Source: an uncultured Bacteroidia bacterium (GTDB lineage Bacteria > Bacteroidota > Bacteroidia > Bacteroidales > UBA932). From it: a DNA stretch of 34,665 nt. Positions 7,841 to 15,752 of this stretch are shown here, piece after piece. Each line of letters starts with the position of its first letter. Positions within the stretch are counted from its first letter, which is position 1. The stretch lies in assembly GCA_902784785.1 (NCBI GenBank), contig CACZWF010000025.1, positions 1 through 34,665 on the forward strand, read 5' to 3'. A program made the translations under genes and the position numbers. The notes under the pieces are model-generated. The model worked only from the letters and a program-made list of their open reading frames with translations, searched no databases and was not told where the DNA came from.

Positions 7841-9130
7841 ATGACAGCCTTGGAACAGTTTATTCTGGAGCACGAGAACGATGACATTCCCTCGTTGCTG
7901 CTGTCCAAGTCCAAGTTTGCCGAAATCGATGTAGAATCGGCCTGTGTGGCGATTCAATGTCGCCGAAGAATGAAAGAAAAAGTGCCCGCCTACTATGCTG
8001 TAGCGGGCATTCGTTATGTCAGCACCCTGTCTGCCGAACAATGCTCCAGCCAAAAGACGGCCCAATTCAAAGCGAAGGTTGCGGCGGAGATATTGGACGC
8101 CGGAGGAACGAAGGATTGCGCGACGAGCGGAGAGGCTGGCGACGGCTCAAGAGCGTTTAGGATCGCGGACCTGACGGGCGGAATGGGCGTCGATGCGATG
8201 GCTTTCTCCCAAGTCGCCTCCGAAGTCCTCTACAATGAAATGAACCCCGCGCTCGCCGAGGCGACCGCCCACAATTTCGCCTTGCTGGGAATCAGCAATG
8301 TACGTTTTTCGCAGAGGGAGGCCCGTGCTGTTGGGACTACGCTAGACGCATTCCGGCCCGACCTGATTTTTCTGGACCCGGCCCGGCGCAGCGACAGCGG
8401 AGCGAAAGTATTCCGCCTCGAAGACTGTTCCCCAAACCTTCTGGAGTTGAAAGACGATTTGCTGGCCCGTTGCCCCCAGTTGCTGGTCAAGCTCTCTCCA
8501 ATGGCGGACATCAGCGCCATCGGGCAGGCGTTGGGACCGAATGTCAGGCAAGTCTATCTGGTCGCCAGCGACGGAGAATGCAAAGAAATGCTCGTCCATA
8601 TCGACCGGACACACAACGGACCTTATAGCATTACCGTTCAGGAAGAAGGCGGAGACTTCGCCTTCAGTCCCGAGGAAGAAAGACAGGCCATTGCCCGAAA
8701 GGCAGACTCGTTGGATGATTGGCTGCAATGTCCCGCCCTGTTCGACCCCGGAAAGGCCCTGCTCAAAGCCGGCTGCTTCAAACTCCTCAGCCAACGCTTC
8801 GGTCTGACCAAACTCGCCACCAGCACGCACCTCTACGGCGGTCCCGTCGAGTCTCTGCCCGCAGGTCTCGGACGCTGCTGGCTCATCGACCAAGTCCTCC
8901 CCTTTTCCTCCCATACCCTCAAAGCCCTTGGCCGCGAAGTTCCCCCGATGGACGTCACCGCCCGCAACATTCCCCTCACCAGCCAGCAACTCGCTCAACG
9001 CATCTGGGGGAACAAGGTTGCAACGAATGGAACATCTCATCTCTTCGCTCTCACCTGCGAAGACAGCCGCGGCCGTTCCGACCGACTTATTTTCCTCTGC
9101 CGACCGCTTACGCAAAGAATTCGTCTTTGA
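7841..9130 (+). CDS. PG_1098-type class I SAM-dependent methyltransferase with THUMP-like domain
   Basis: A 429-residue protein of the Bacteroidetes PG_1098-like family: an N-terminal ferredoxin-like region, a Rossmann methyltransferase core, and a C-terminal THUMP-like part. Visible motifs are the SAM-binding motif I (ADLTGGMGVDAMAFS), the acidic strand end (YNEMNPALAE), the catalytic-loop-like LDPARR, and LVKLSPMADI. The family is presumed to modify RNA; the substrate is unknown. The ATG at 7841 fits family N-termini better than the TTG at 7808. Just before motif I there is an extra Gly/Ser-rich segment (GGTKDCATSGEAGDG). The 3' end overlaps the convergent helicase gene by 23 bases. It may be cotranscribed with glpABC, but no functional link is evident. 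Confidence 0.85.
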   Translation: MTALEQFILEHENDDIPSLLLSKSKFAEIDVESACVAIQCRRRMKEKVPAYYAVAGIRYVSTLSAEQCSSQKTAQFKAKVAAEILDAGGTKDCATSGEAGDGSRAFRIADLTGGMGVDAMAFSQVASEVLYNEMNPALAEATAHNFALLGISNVRFSQREARAVGTTLDAFRPDLIFLDPARRSDSGAKVFRLEDCSPNLLELKDDLLARCPQLLVKLSPMADISAIGQALGPNVRQVYLVASDGECKEMLVHIDRTHNGPYSITVQEEGGDFAFSPEEERQAIARKADSLDDWLQCPALFDPGKALLKAGCFKLLSQRFGLTKLATSTHLYGGPVESLPAGLGRCWLIDQVLPFSSHTLKALGREVPPMDVTARNIPLTSQQLAQRIWGNKVATNGTSHLFALTCEDSRGRSDRLIFLCRPLTQRIRL

Positions 9131-10532
9131 AATTGACGAGATAGATTTTCTGGGTGGCGCGCGTAAGGGCGGTGTAGAGCCATTTGAGATCGTCGAGGGT
9201 CTGCACTTCCTGCCAGAAAGGATTGTCGATAAAGACGCAGGACCATTGGCCACCCTGCGATTTGTGCGTGGTGATCGCGTAGGCATATTTCAACTGGAGC
9301 GCATTGAAATAATCATCTTCCCGTACACACTCATAGATTTTCCGCTTGGTCGTATAGACTTGCGCATAATCGGAATACACGCCCTGATAGAGCATCTCCT
9401 GCATATCGTTGCTCAAGCTGGCCTGCTCCGACTCCAGGGTATCCAGAATTACCTTGGCTCGGATTTCTGCATCATCATAATCGGGCAGGGACAGCCGTGC
9501 CGTCGCGAAATGCAAGCCGTAGCGCTCCTCGAAACCGCCAATGGAAAGCAACTTCGCCATATCTCCGTTCGCGATGTAATCCGAAGCCTCCAAACCGGCT
9601 GCGTATTTATAATTGTTCTTGACAATCATCAGGCGGTCACCCCGCACCAGGCGCTCCTCCTTGAACTGCACCATCGCCCGAACGCCCGCATTGTAGCGGT
9701 TCGCCCGTTTGTTGGAACGACACAGGATGATGGTCTCGTCCTCTCCATAGCGAGAATATGCCTCCGACAAGCAATCGATCAGCTCTCCCCCGCCGATCCG
9801 TTCGATATCCGGGAAACCATCCAACTCCAAGCGGATGCGCAACGAGGGATTCTCCTCCGTGATACATTGCCGCACCAGCGTAGCATTGTGCAAAATGCCG
9901 GAATCCTGCTGTTGACGGACCACCGAAGATAGCGTGGAAAAGGCCGTCGCCCCCATCATCGTCATCACCTCCGGAGACAGTGAAGGAGAACGGTCCAGCC
10001 CCACCGGCGGCAACTGGGCGGCGTCCCCGATCAGAATCAGTTTGCAATCCCGTCCCGAACGCACATAGCTCAGCAGGTCTGCCAGCAAATCCCCCGTCCC
10101 GAACAAAGTCTGACGCGTGGAAGCATCGTCGATGCCGATGAGCGAAGCCTCGTCCACGATATACAGTGTGTCCTTGTCTTTATTGGGATTGAGCGTGAAT
10201 TTGCCCCAGCCCTTGTCAGATACGGTGCTCTGGCGATAGATTTTCTTGTGAATGGTAGAAGCGGGCGTATGGGAAAATAACGAAAGCACTTTAGCCGCAC
10301 GCCCCGTGGGCGCCATCAGCGAACAATTCACCCCCACCTCCTTCATCGCGGCAATAATGGCCGCGAATGCACTGGTTTTCCCCGTTCCCGCATAGCCGTT
10401 CACCAGCATCAGGTCATCATCGGCCGTAATAAAAGCAGCCACCTGACGGAAAAGCGCATCCTGGCAGGAAGTAGGCTGAAATCCGAGATGAAGAAGAAAA
10501 TGTCGGTAATAGTAATCTTCCCTTGCCGTCAT
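9108..10532 (-). CDS. RecD/PIF1-like superfamily 1 DNA helicase (AAA family ATPase)
   Basis: A 474-residue SF1 helicase-like ATPase of the type often annotated as 'ATP-dependent RecD-like DNA helicase' in Bacteroidetes. It has a Walker A motif GYAGTGKT (46-53), the APTGRAAKVL motif, Walker B as IVDEAS (125-130), IGDAAQLPPV (motif III), and a C-terminal UvrD_C_2-type region with YAITTHKSQGGQW and WLYTALTRA. These are the complete motor motifs, so it should be an active 5'-3' helicase. It lacks the long N-terminal domain of true RecD2. Its ATG overlaps the trkH stop by one base, making it the last gene of the glnS-trkH operon. Partner proteins are not in the window. Confidence 0.87.
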   Translation of the reverse strand: MTAREDYYYRHFLLHLGFQPTSCQDALFRQVAAFITADDDLMLVNGYAGTGKTSAFAAIIAAMKEVGVNCSLMAPTGRAAKVLSLFSHTPASTIHKKIYRQSTVSDKGWGKFTLNPNKDKDTLYIVDEASLIGIDDASTRQTLFGTGDLLADLLSYVRSGRDCKLILIGDAAQLPPVGLDRSPSLSPEVMTMMGATAFSTLSSVVRQQQDSGILHNATLVRQCITEENPSLRIRLELDGFPDIERIGGGELIDCLSEAYSRYGEDETIILCRSNKRANRYNAGVRAMVQFKEERLVRGDRLMIVKNNYKYAAGLEASDYIANGDMAKLLSIGGFEERYGLHFATARLSLPDYDDAEIRAKVILDTLESEQASLSNDMQEMLYQGVYSDYAQVYTTKRKIYECVREDDYFNALQLKYAYAITTHKSQGGQWSCVFIDNPFWQEVQTLDDLKWLYTALTRATQKIYLVNFKDEFFA

Positions 10533-11983
10533 CAGCGTCCCCGTTTGAAAAGAAGGAAGATAACGACCAGGACCGGATAAATTTCCACACGACCGAGCAA
10601 CATATCCGCCGAGAAGATGAATTTAACCCAGGGAGCGAGATGCGCATAATTGCCCGCCATACCGATATCCCCCAGGGCCGGTCCCACATTGCCAACGGAC
10701 GCGACGGTGCCGGAAAAAGCCGTCCGTCCATCCACACCCAAAGACAGCAGCAAGAGCGTAGACAACATAACGATCAAGCAATACAGCGCCAGATAGGTAA
10801 CGGCGCCGATCGCGACTTCATCTTTGACCGGGCGCCCTCCGACCGTGATGCGGTGCACCTCGGACGGACTGGCATTGTGCCGGATCTGACGGATGATTAC
10901 CCGGAATGAAAGCAACATACGATCGGCCTTCAAACCGCCCGAAGTCGAACCCGAACACCCGCACTGGAACGCGCAGAACATCAGCATCACCGAAGCCATC
11001 AACGGCCAGGACGCATTGTCAGCAATGGCAAAACCGGAAGTCGTGATATAATTGACGACGGCAAACGAAGCGTCCATCGCCGCCTTTCCCCAACTCTCGT
11101 ATCCGCCGCTCCACTTCAGAGATACGCAGGTCGCGATGGAAGCGATTACAATCACCGACAGGAAGTAACGGACGACCGGTGTCCGGAGAGGTTTCCACGT
11201 CTGCATCGCGACTGCCATATATATCAAGCCGAAATGAATGGAAGACACAATGGTGAATACCATCACGATGATATTGATGATATAGTTGTCATAGAATCCG
11301 ATGGAAGCGTTCTTGATGCTGAAACCGCCCGTAGCCGATATGGTCAGCGCGTGATTGATGGCATCGAACATAGGCATTCCGGCCAGCACCAGCGAACCGA
11401 AACTCAGCACGAGCAAGGCGAGATACACGCGGATAATCACCCGGATAGCCTGGGAAGAACGATACTGATAGCCCTCACGGGTAATGGAAGAAAGCTCCAG
11501 GTTGGTCAGTTTCAAGCGCAAAGGACTGTTGTCCGGAAGAATGTAGAGCAAGAAAATCACAACGCCCAAGCCACCGATATACTGGGTAGAACTGCGCCAG
11601 AAGAGCAAACTGGGCGGCAAGGCTTCAATATCCCGCAAAATCGTCGCACCCGTGGTCGTATAACCCGATACGCTCTCGAACAACGCATTGATAATGGTGA
11701 ATTCCCCGCCCCACAACACATAAGGCAGCATACCCATCATAAATGACAGGAGCCAGGAAACCACAATGGTCACCAATCCCTCGTGCATCGACAACGCCGG
11801 TGAATTCCGCACGAAAATCAGCGGGAAAACACCCAGAACAAAGGTAACGACGAAGCTCAACAACAAAGGGACGAAAGCCGAATCCCTGCCGTACAACAAG
11901 GATATGCCCACCGACAGCAGCATAAATAATGCGCTGACCAGCAGAGCCTTGCCCACATTGAGAGATATGGCTTTCAGATTCAT
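10532..11983 (-). CDS. trkH: TrkH-type potassium uptake membrane subunit
   Basis: A 483-residue polytopic inner-membrane protein of the TrkH/KtrB family, the channel-like subunit for K+ uptake. The four pore-loop signatures are visible: SGYTTTGATIL, ATGGFSIKN, TSGFAIAD and GSTSGGLKADR, with the conserved glycines that form the selectivity filter. Hydrophobic segments fill the rest of the chain. TrkH channels are usually gated by the cytoplasmic RCK protein TrkA, but no trkA is adjacent. The upstream gene, overlapping by four bases, encodes a membrane HAMP-type protein instead. It overlaps the downstream helicase gene by one base. Confidence 0.93.
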   Translation of the reverse strand: MNLKAISLNVGKALLVSALFMLLSVGISLLYGRDSAFVPLLLSFVVTFVLGVFPLIFVRNSPALSMHEGLVTIVVSWLLSFMMGMLPYVLWGGEFTIINALFESVSGYTTTGATILRDIEALPPSLLFWRSSTQYIGGLGVVIFLLYILPDNSPLRLKLTNLELSSITREGYQYRSSQAIRVIIRVYLALLVLSFGSLVLAGMPMFDAINHALTISATGGFSIKNASIGFYDNYIINIIVMVFTIVSSIHFGLIYMAVAMQTWKPLRTPVVRYFLSVIVIASIATCVSLKWSGGYESWGKAAMDASFAVVNYITTSGFAIADNASWPLMASVMLMFCAFQCGCSGSTSGGLKADRMLLSFRVIIRQIRHNASPSEVHRITVGGRPVKDEVAIGAVTYLALYCLIVMLSTLLLLSLGVDGRTAFSGTVASVGNVGPALGDIGMAGNYAHLAPWVKFIFSADMLLGRVEIYPVLVVIFLLFKRGR

Positions 11984-12795
11984 TCTTCTTCGTTGTCTAT
12001 CATCCGCAGACGACGCTTCAATTGCAGATTCTCGTCTGCCAGATCCCGGATATTCTCATTGAGTTCCGACAGTTCGTCGTCTCCCTCGAAATCCACATGA
12101 TATTTTTTGAGCCCTTCTTTGTTGAAACCTTCCAACTGCACCAGCATCATGCGCAAAGGATGGACATAATAGACCAACATAAAGAAGAGCAGCAGGAAAA
12201 TCAGAATCAATCCGACGCCCGTAATCACGACCCCCGGAATGATACCCCGATAGAACCCCTGCTGGAAATCATCCGCAGAGACCATCAGATGCGCATTGAC
12301 ATCGATGCGATAATCCTCGATGGCTTTGATCAACCTGCTATATACGGGCTGTAAAGAGTCAAAAAACCAAGCCCGGGAATCGACGAAATCAGAAACGATA
12401 ATGCTGTCCAGCTGCATCGAAACATCGGCATAGTCGGCAAAACGAACCTGAATCGTATCCGCATAGGCTCCTTTTCCCCGGACCGACAGCACCTGCGCAG
12501 CCGAATCGCATCTTGCCAGGGCCGCCTTCTGGTCGAAATAAACTTCCACGTGAGAATCCGCCGAACCCACTTCCGAGAGTATGCTGTAATTATAACCACG
12601 GCAGATATTACCCAGGTTCTCCGCCGCTTTCATTCCATCCAAATCCTCGATAAGACTTCGGCTTACATAATCGCTCAGCCGGCTGAACTCAATGATACTG
12701 ACCGTTCCGGACACAGCAAGAACGGCCGCAATCGCACAGAGCGAGAGCCACAGTTTCGTCCGGATGGACGTCGGTTTCTTCTCTTTGTTTTCCAT
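11980..12795 (-). CDS. Membrane sensor-like protein with four-helix ligand domain and HAMP-like region, no output domain
   Basis: A 271-residue protein of unknown function. It has an N-terminal transmembrane helix (about 17-36), an extracytoplasmic helical region (about 40-180, compatible with a 4HB/CHASE3-like sensor fold), a second strongly hydrophobic helix (about 185-210), and a short cytoplasmic tail. The tail begins with a HAMP-like PLRMMLVQLEGF stretch and ends in a charged coiled coil (DELSELNENIRDLADENLQ). This is the layout of a histidine kinase or chemoreceptor cut off after HAMP; no kinase, cyclase or regulator domain follows. The gene lies between glnS and trkH, overlapping trkH by four bases, so a role in controlling K+ uptake is possible but is only inferred from context. 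Confidence 0.7.
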   Translation of the reverse strand: MENKEKKPTSIRTKLWLSLCAIAAVLAVSGTVSIIEFSRLSDYVSRSLIEDLDGMKAAENLGNICRGYNYSILSEVGSADSHVEVYFDQKAALARCDSAAQVLSVRGKGAYADTIQVRFADYADVSMQLDSIIVSDFVDSRAWFFDSLQPVYSRLIKAIEDYRIDVNAHLMVSADDFQQGFYRGIIPGVVITGVGLILIFLLLFFMLVYYVHPLRMMLVQLEGFNKEGLKKYHVDFEGDDELSELNENIRDLADENLQLKRRLRMIDNEEE

Positions 12796-12811
12796 CAGAG
12801 TTTCAAGATTC

Positions 12812-14491
12812 TTAGAATTTAAACGAATCCTTCAGCGCAACGGTTTTGTTGAAAACCGCTTTCTCGGGCGTACTGTCCGCATCTTTGATAAAATACCCCA
12901 CCCGCTCGAACTGCACGGCCAGGTCGCCATCGTCCTCCAGCAAAGCCGGCTCCGCCAACCCCTGGGTAACAATCAGGCTCTGCGGATTGAGGAAATCCTT
13001 GTAGTCTTTGTCTTCGGGAATGGCCGACATGTCCGCTTCTGTGAACAACGTGTCATACAGACGCAGCTCGACGGATTTTCCATACTCGGCGATCACCCAG
13101 TGGATGGTGCCTTTGACTTTGCGCCACTCCCCGGCTCCCGGCTTGGAAGTCGGATCGTAGGTACAACGCAATTCGACGATATTCCCCTCGGCATCCTTGA
13201 CCACTTCGTCGCATTTGATGATGTAGGTGTATTTCAGACGCACCTCTCCCTCGGGTTTGAGCCGGTGGTATTTGGGGACAGGCACTTCCATAAAGTCGTC
13301 TTTGTCGATATAGAGCGTTCCGGTGAAAGGAATCTTGCGGGAAGGCCCTTCGGGCTCGGCAGGATTGAGCGGCGCTTCGAACCACTCCACCTTGCCCGGT
13401 TCCCAGTTGGTCAGCACCACCTTGACGGCGCCTTCACCCACCACCATATAACGGCGGCTGCGCTCATTGAGGTCAGCCCGCACGCAATTATCCAAACGGG
13501 CGATTTCCATCAGCTGGTCACGCTTGCTCACGCCGATTTCATCACAGAAGGTCCGCAAGGCTTTGGCCGTGTAGCCGCGACGGCGCACGCCGCACAGGGT
13601 GGGCATACGCGGATCGTCCCAGCCGCTCACATAACCCTTTTCCACCAGCTCGAGCAGTTTGCGTTTACTCATTAAAGTATAGGTTAAGTTAAGTCTTGCA
13701 AATTCGTATTGATGAGAAGGATAAATTCCAAGCGTCTCGATAAACCAATCGTAGAGCGGACGGTGTACGTCGAACTCGAGGGTGCAGATAGAATGAGTAA
13801 TCTGCTCGATAGAATCACACTGTCCGTGGGTATAGTCGTACATCGGATAGATGCACCATTTGTCTCCCGTACGGTGATGATGCGCGTGTTTGATACGGTA
13901 AAGAATCGGGTCGCGGAACATCATATTGGGATGCGCCATATCGATTTTGGCGCGCAGCACCTTCTCTCCGTCCGCATATTTCCCGGCTTTCATCTCGCGG
14001 AACAAGCGCAGGTTCTCTTCTACGCTGCGATTGCGCCAGGGGCTGTCTTTGCCGGGCGTTTCCACCGTACCGCGATTGAGGCGCATTTCTTCCAGCGTCT
14101 GGTCGTCCACATAGGCCATTCCCCGCTCGATCAACTGCTCCGCCCAAGCGTACAACTGGTCGAAATAATCGGAAGCATAGCACTCTTTTTCCCACTGGAA
14201 ACCGAGCCATTTGATGTCCTCTTTGATAGCATCCACATACTCGACATCCTCCTTGGTGGGGTTGGTATCGTCGTAGCGCAGGTTCGTTTTGCCACCATAT
14301 TTCTGAGCCAGACCAAAATTGATACACAAGCTCTTGGCATGTCCCAAATGAAGGTATCCATTAGGCTCAGGCGGGAAACGTGTCAATATGCCGTCGGGGA
14401 ATTTTCCCTCGGCCAAATCTTTCTCGATAATCTCCTCCAAGAAATTAAGTTTTCTTCCGGACTCCGCTCCGGTCGCATTCATCTCTTCCAT
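12812..14491 (-). CDS. glnS: Glutaminyl-tRNA synthetase
   Basis: A class I aminoacyl-tRNA synthetase of 559 residues that charges tRNA-Gln. The GlnRS-type HIGH motif is seen in PPEPNGYLHLGHAKS near residue 50, the family's RYDDTNPTKE follows, and the KMSKS-loop equivalent is YTLMSKRKL. The C-terminal anticodon-binding beta-barrels are complete, ending in KTVALKDSFKF. The ATG at 14491 fits the promoter at 14527-14558. It is the first gene of a four-gene minus-strand operon with the HAMP protein, trkH and the helicase. Having GlnRS means that direct Gln charging occurs rather than only the GatCAB route, as is usual for Bacteroidales. Confidence 0.95.
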   Translation of the reverse strand: MEEMNATGAESGRKLNFLEEIIEKDLAEGKFPDGILTRFPPEPNGYLHLGHAKSLCINFGLAQKYGGKTNLRYDDTNPTKEDVEYVDAIKEDIKWLGFQWEKECYASDYFDQLYAWAEQLIERGMAYVDDQTLEEMRLNRGTVETPGKDSPWRNRSVEENLRLFREMKAGKYADGEKVLRAKIDMAHPNMMFRDPILYRIKHAHHHRTGDKWCIYPMYDYTHGQCDSIEQITHSICTLEFDVHRPLYDWFIETLGIYPSHQYEFARLNLTYTLMSKRKLLELVEKGYVSGWDDPRMPTLCGVRRRGYTAKALRTFCDEIGVSKRDQLMEIARLDNCVRADLNERSRRYMVVGEGAVKVVLTNWEPGKVEWFEAPLNPAEPEGPSRKIPFTGTLYIDKDDFMEVPVPKYHRLKPEGEVRLKYTYIIKCDEVVKDAEGNIVELRCTYDPTSKPGAGEWRKVKGTIHWVIAEYGKSVELRLYDTLFTEADMSAIPEDKDYKDFLNPQSLIVTQGLAEPALLEDDGDLAVQFERVGYFIKDADSTPEKAVFNKTVALKDSFKF

Positions 14492-14526
14492 CTTATCTAT
14501 CTTACTATCTTTGTCCTATAATCTTG

Positions 14527-14558
14527 CAAATGTACGCGTAACATTTGAGAAAAACAAA
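14527..14558 (-). promoter_or_regulatory. Promoter of the glnS operon
   Basis: The minus strand has TACATTTG (14527-14534), an exact TAnnTTTG -7 box, and TTTG (14555-14558) 20 bases upstream as the -33 element. The start codon is at 14491. The -33 box lies within the T-rich tail of the terminator of the preceding gene. Confidence 0.65.
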
Positions 14559-14584
14559 TAAAAAGAGGTCCCATTCAGGACCTC
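14550..14584 (-). terminator. Intrinsic terminator of the CsgG-like gene cluster
   Basis: Reading the minus strand, a perfect 7-bp stem GAGGTCC / GGACCTC with a 6-base loop (14565-14584) is followed directly by a T-rich run (TTTTTATTTGTTTTT, 14550-14564). It lies 27 bases after the stop of the gene at 14612 and before glnS. Confidence 0.75.
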
Positions 14585-14611
14585 GTCTTGGGTAAAACGC
14601 TTTTATCTCGC

Positions 14612-15733
14612 TTAGAAGGCGCGGACTGCCCTGACAGAGATTTTTTCGTCTTTGTTTTCGCTACAAAGCCGGCCCCGGTTGTTGAGATTCCATGCTTCGC
14701 CCCGATTATATTCGGAACTGGACCAATACCACCCCGAAAAACCTTTCACGCCGCAGGAGTTAAGAACCTCATCAATCTCCCCTCTTTTATTGGCAACTTT
14801 AAAAAGATACAACAACTCGGCAGCACTTGGGCAATACCACCCCTCACCCAGCGAACGGCACCAATTGGCCGCAGCTCCATTTTCCGACAATTCATTCAAT
14901 ATGGAATTGGTTTGCTCATATCCCCGGCCCCATGAAGTTTTAAACTGATAGAGCTCGGTTTGAATATTCTCCTCGCTTTCGTTTTCAATGTCCATGATAT
15001 CCGTCGTTCTGCGATTGTTGTCCCATTTTAAGTTGTTGCCCTCGTCTAACGAGACAACAAGTCCATGGCCATCGTCCGATTTGAAGAAAACAATGCCCCT
15101 GGTCCCATCAGGAAAGGAATATTCATCACCAATGTCGAATTGCCGAGAAGACGATGTTCCACTCGGCGCTGTCTTTACAGTAACAACCTGTTGCGAGGTT
15201 TTGGGAGTGGGAGTGGGGGTGGAGGTGGAGACGCTAGCAGACGGGCGTGTATTTCTTGAGACACCAAGCAGTTTTTGGGCCAACGAGATACACTCTTGCT
15301 CCAGCAACTCTTCATCCGTCACATGCACATTGGAGGTCGCACTTTGAATAATGCGAGCCGTCTCAACATCTTCAAATTGAGCACTGACTAAGATAACATC
15401 CGGATTCTTCGGGAAAAGCATCACCTCAATAATCAGCACATACTGAGCACCCGTCATCTCACCGATTTTCTTGATGTCAGCCGCTTTAACCATACCGTCG
15501 CGCTGGAACTTTTGTTCATCCAACACGGTGCCTAGATTAATCCGGTCATACGCCTCATACCCATGCACCGTCGTGATACCCGTAACGATATACTGGCGAA
15601 TAGAGAATTTGTAGGCCCTGTCAACCTCATTGTCTCGATCAATGGCCGGTAAAATGGCCACACCTATATTCTCAGCAAACAGGCTCACACACAGCGTTAG
15701 CCCGGCTACAAACAATAATAATTTTTTCAGCAT
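14612..15733 (-). CDS. Exported CsgG-like protein with C-terminal FISUMP/DUF1566-type (lectin-fold-like) domain, paralogue 1
   Basis: A 373-residue exported protein. It has a signal peptide MLKKLLLFVAGLTLCVSLFA, then a CsgG/LpoB-like domain (about 22-160) with IGVAILPAID, LGTVLDEQKFQRDGMV and GAQYVLIIEVM. A Ser/Thr/Pro linker follows (STSTPTPTPK). The C-terminal region contains GEGWYCPSAAELLYLF, GWYWSSSEYN and ISVRAVRAF, the pattern of FISUMP/DUF1566 domains, which have a C-type-lectin-like fold. The start at 15733 is chosen for the signal peptide; the longer frame from 15781 overlaps only spacer. The first 166 codons nearly duplicate those of the next upstream gene, while the C-terminus differs. 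The substrate or ligand is unknown; it is probably periplasmic or on the surface. A terminator follows. Confidence 0.75.
   Translation of the reverse strand: MLKKLLLFVAGLTLCVSLFAENIGVAILPAIDRDNEVDRAYKFSIRQYIVTGITTVHGYEAYDRINLGTVLDEQKFQRDGMVKAADIKKIGEMTGAQYVLIIEVMLFPKNPDVILVSAQFEDVETARIIQSATSNVHVTDEELLEQECISLAQKLLGVSRNTRPSASVSTSTPTPTPKTSQQVVTVKTAPSGTSSSRQFDIGDEYSFPDGTRGIVFFKSDDGHGLVVSLDEGNNLKWDNNRRTTDIMDIENESEENIQTELYQFKTSWGRGYEQTNSILNELSENGAAANWCRSLGEGWYCPSAAELLYLFKVANKRGEIDEVLNSCGVKGFSGWYWSSSEYNRGEAWNLNNRGRLCSENKDEKISVRAVRAF
15235..15733 (-). repeat. Direct repeat copy 1: 5' half of the CsgG-like paralogue
   Basis: This 499-base block matches 16427-16925 with no length difference. It spans the start codon, signal peptide and CsgG-like domain up to the shared AGCAGACGGGCGT-type boundary. 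The deduced proteins differ at roughly 17 of 166 positions. Similarity stops abruptly in the linker. Confidence 0.85.
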
Positions 15734-15752
15734 AACATTATGAGAATTAAAA

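Noticed and set aside
14612-15000. Variable region of a diversity-generating retroelement
   Set aside because: The C-terminal domain type fits, but no template repeat or reverse transcriptase is in the window, so it is kept only as an alternative.
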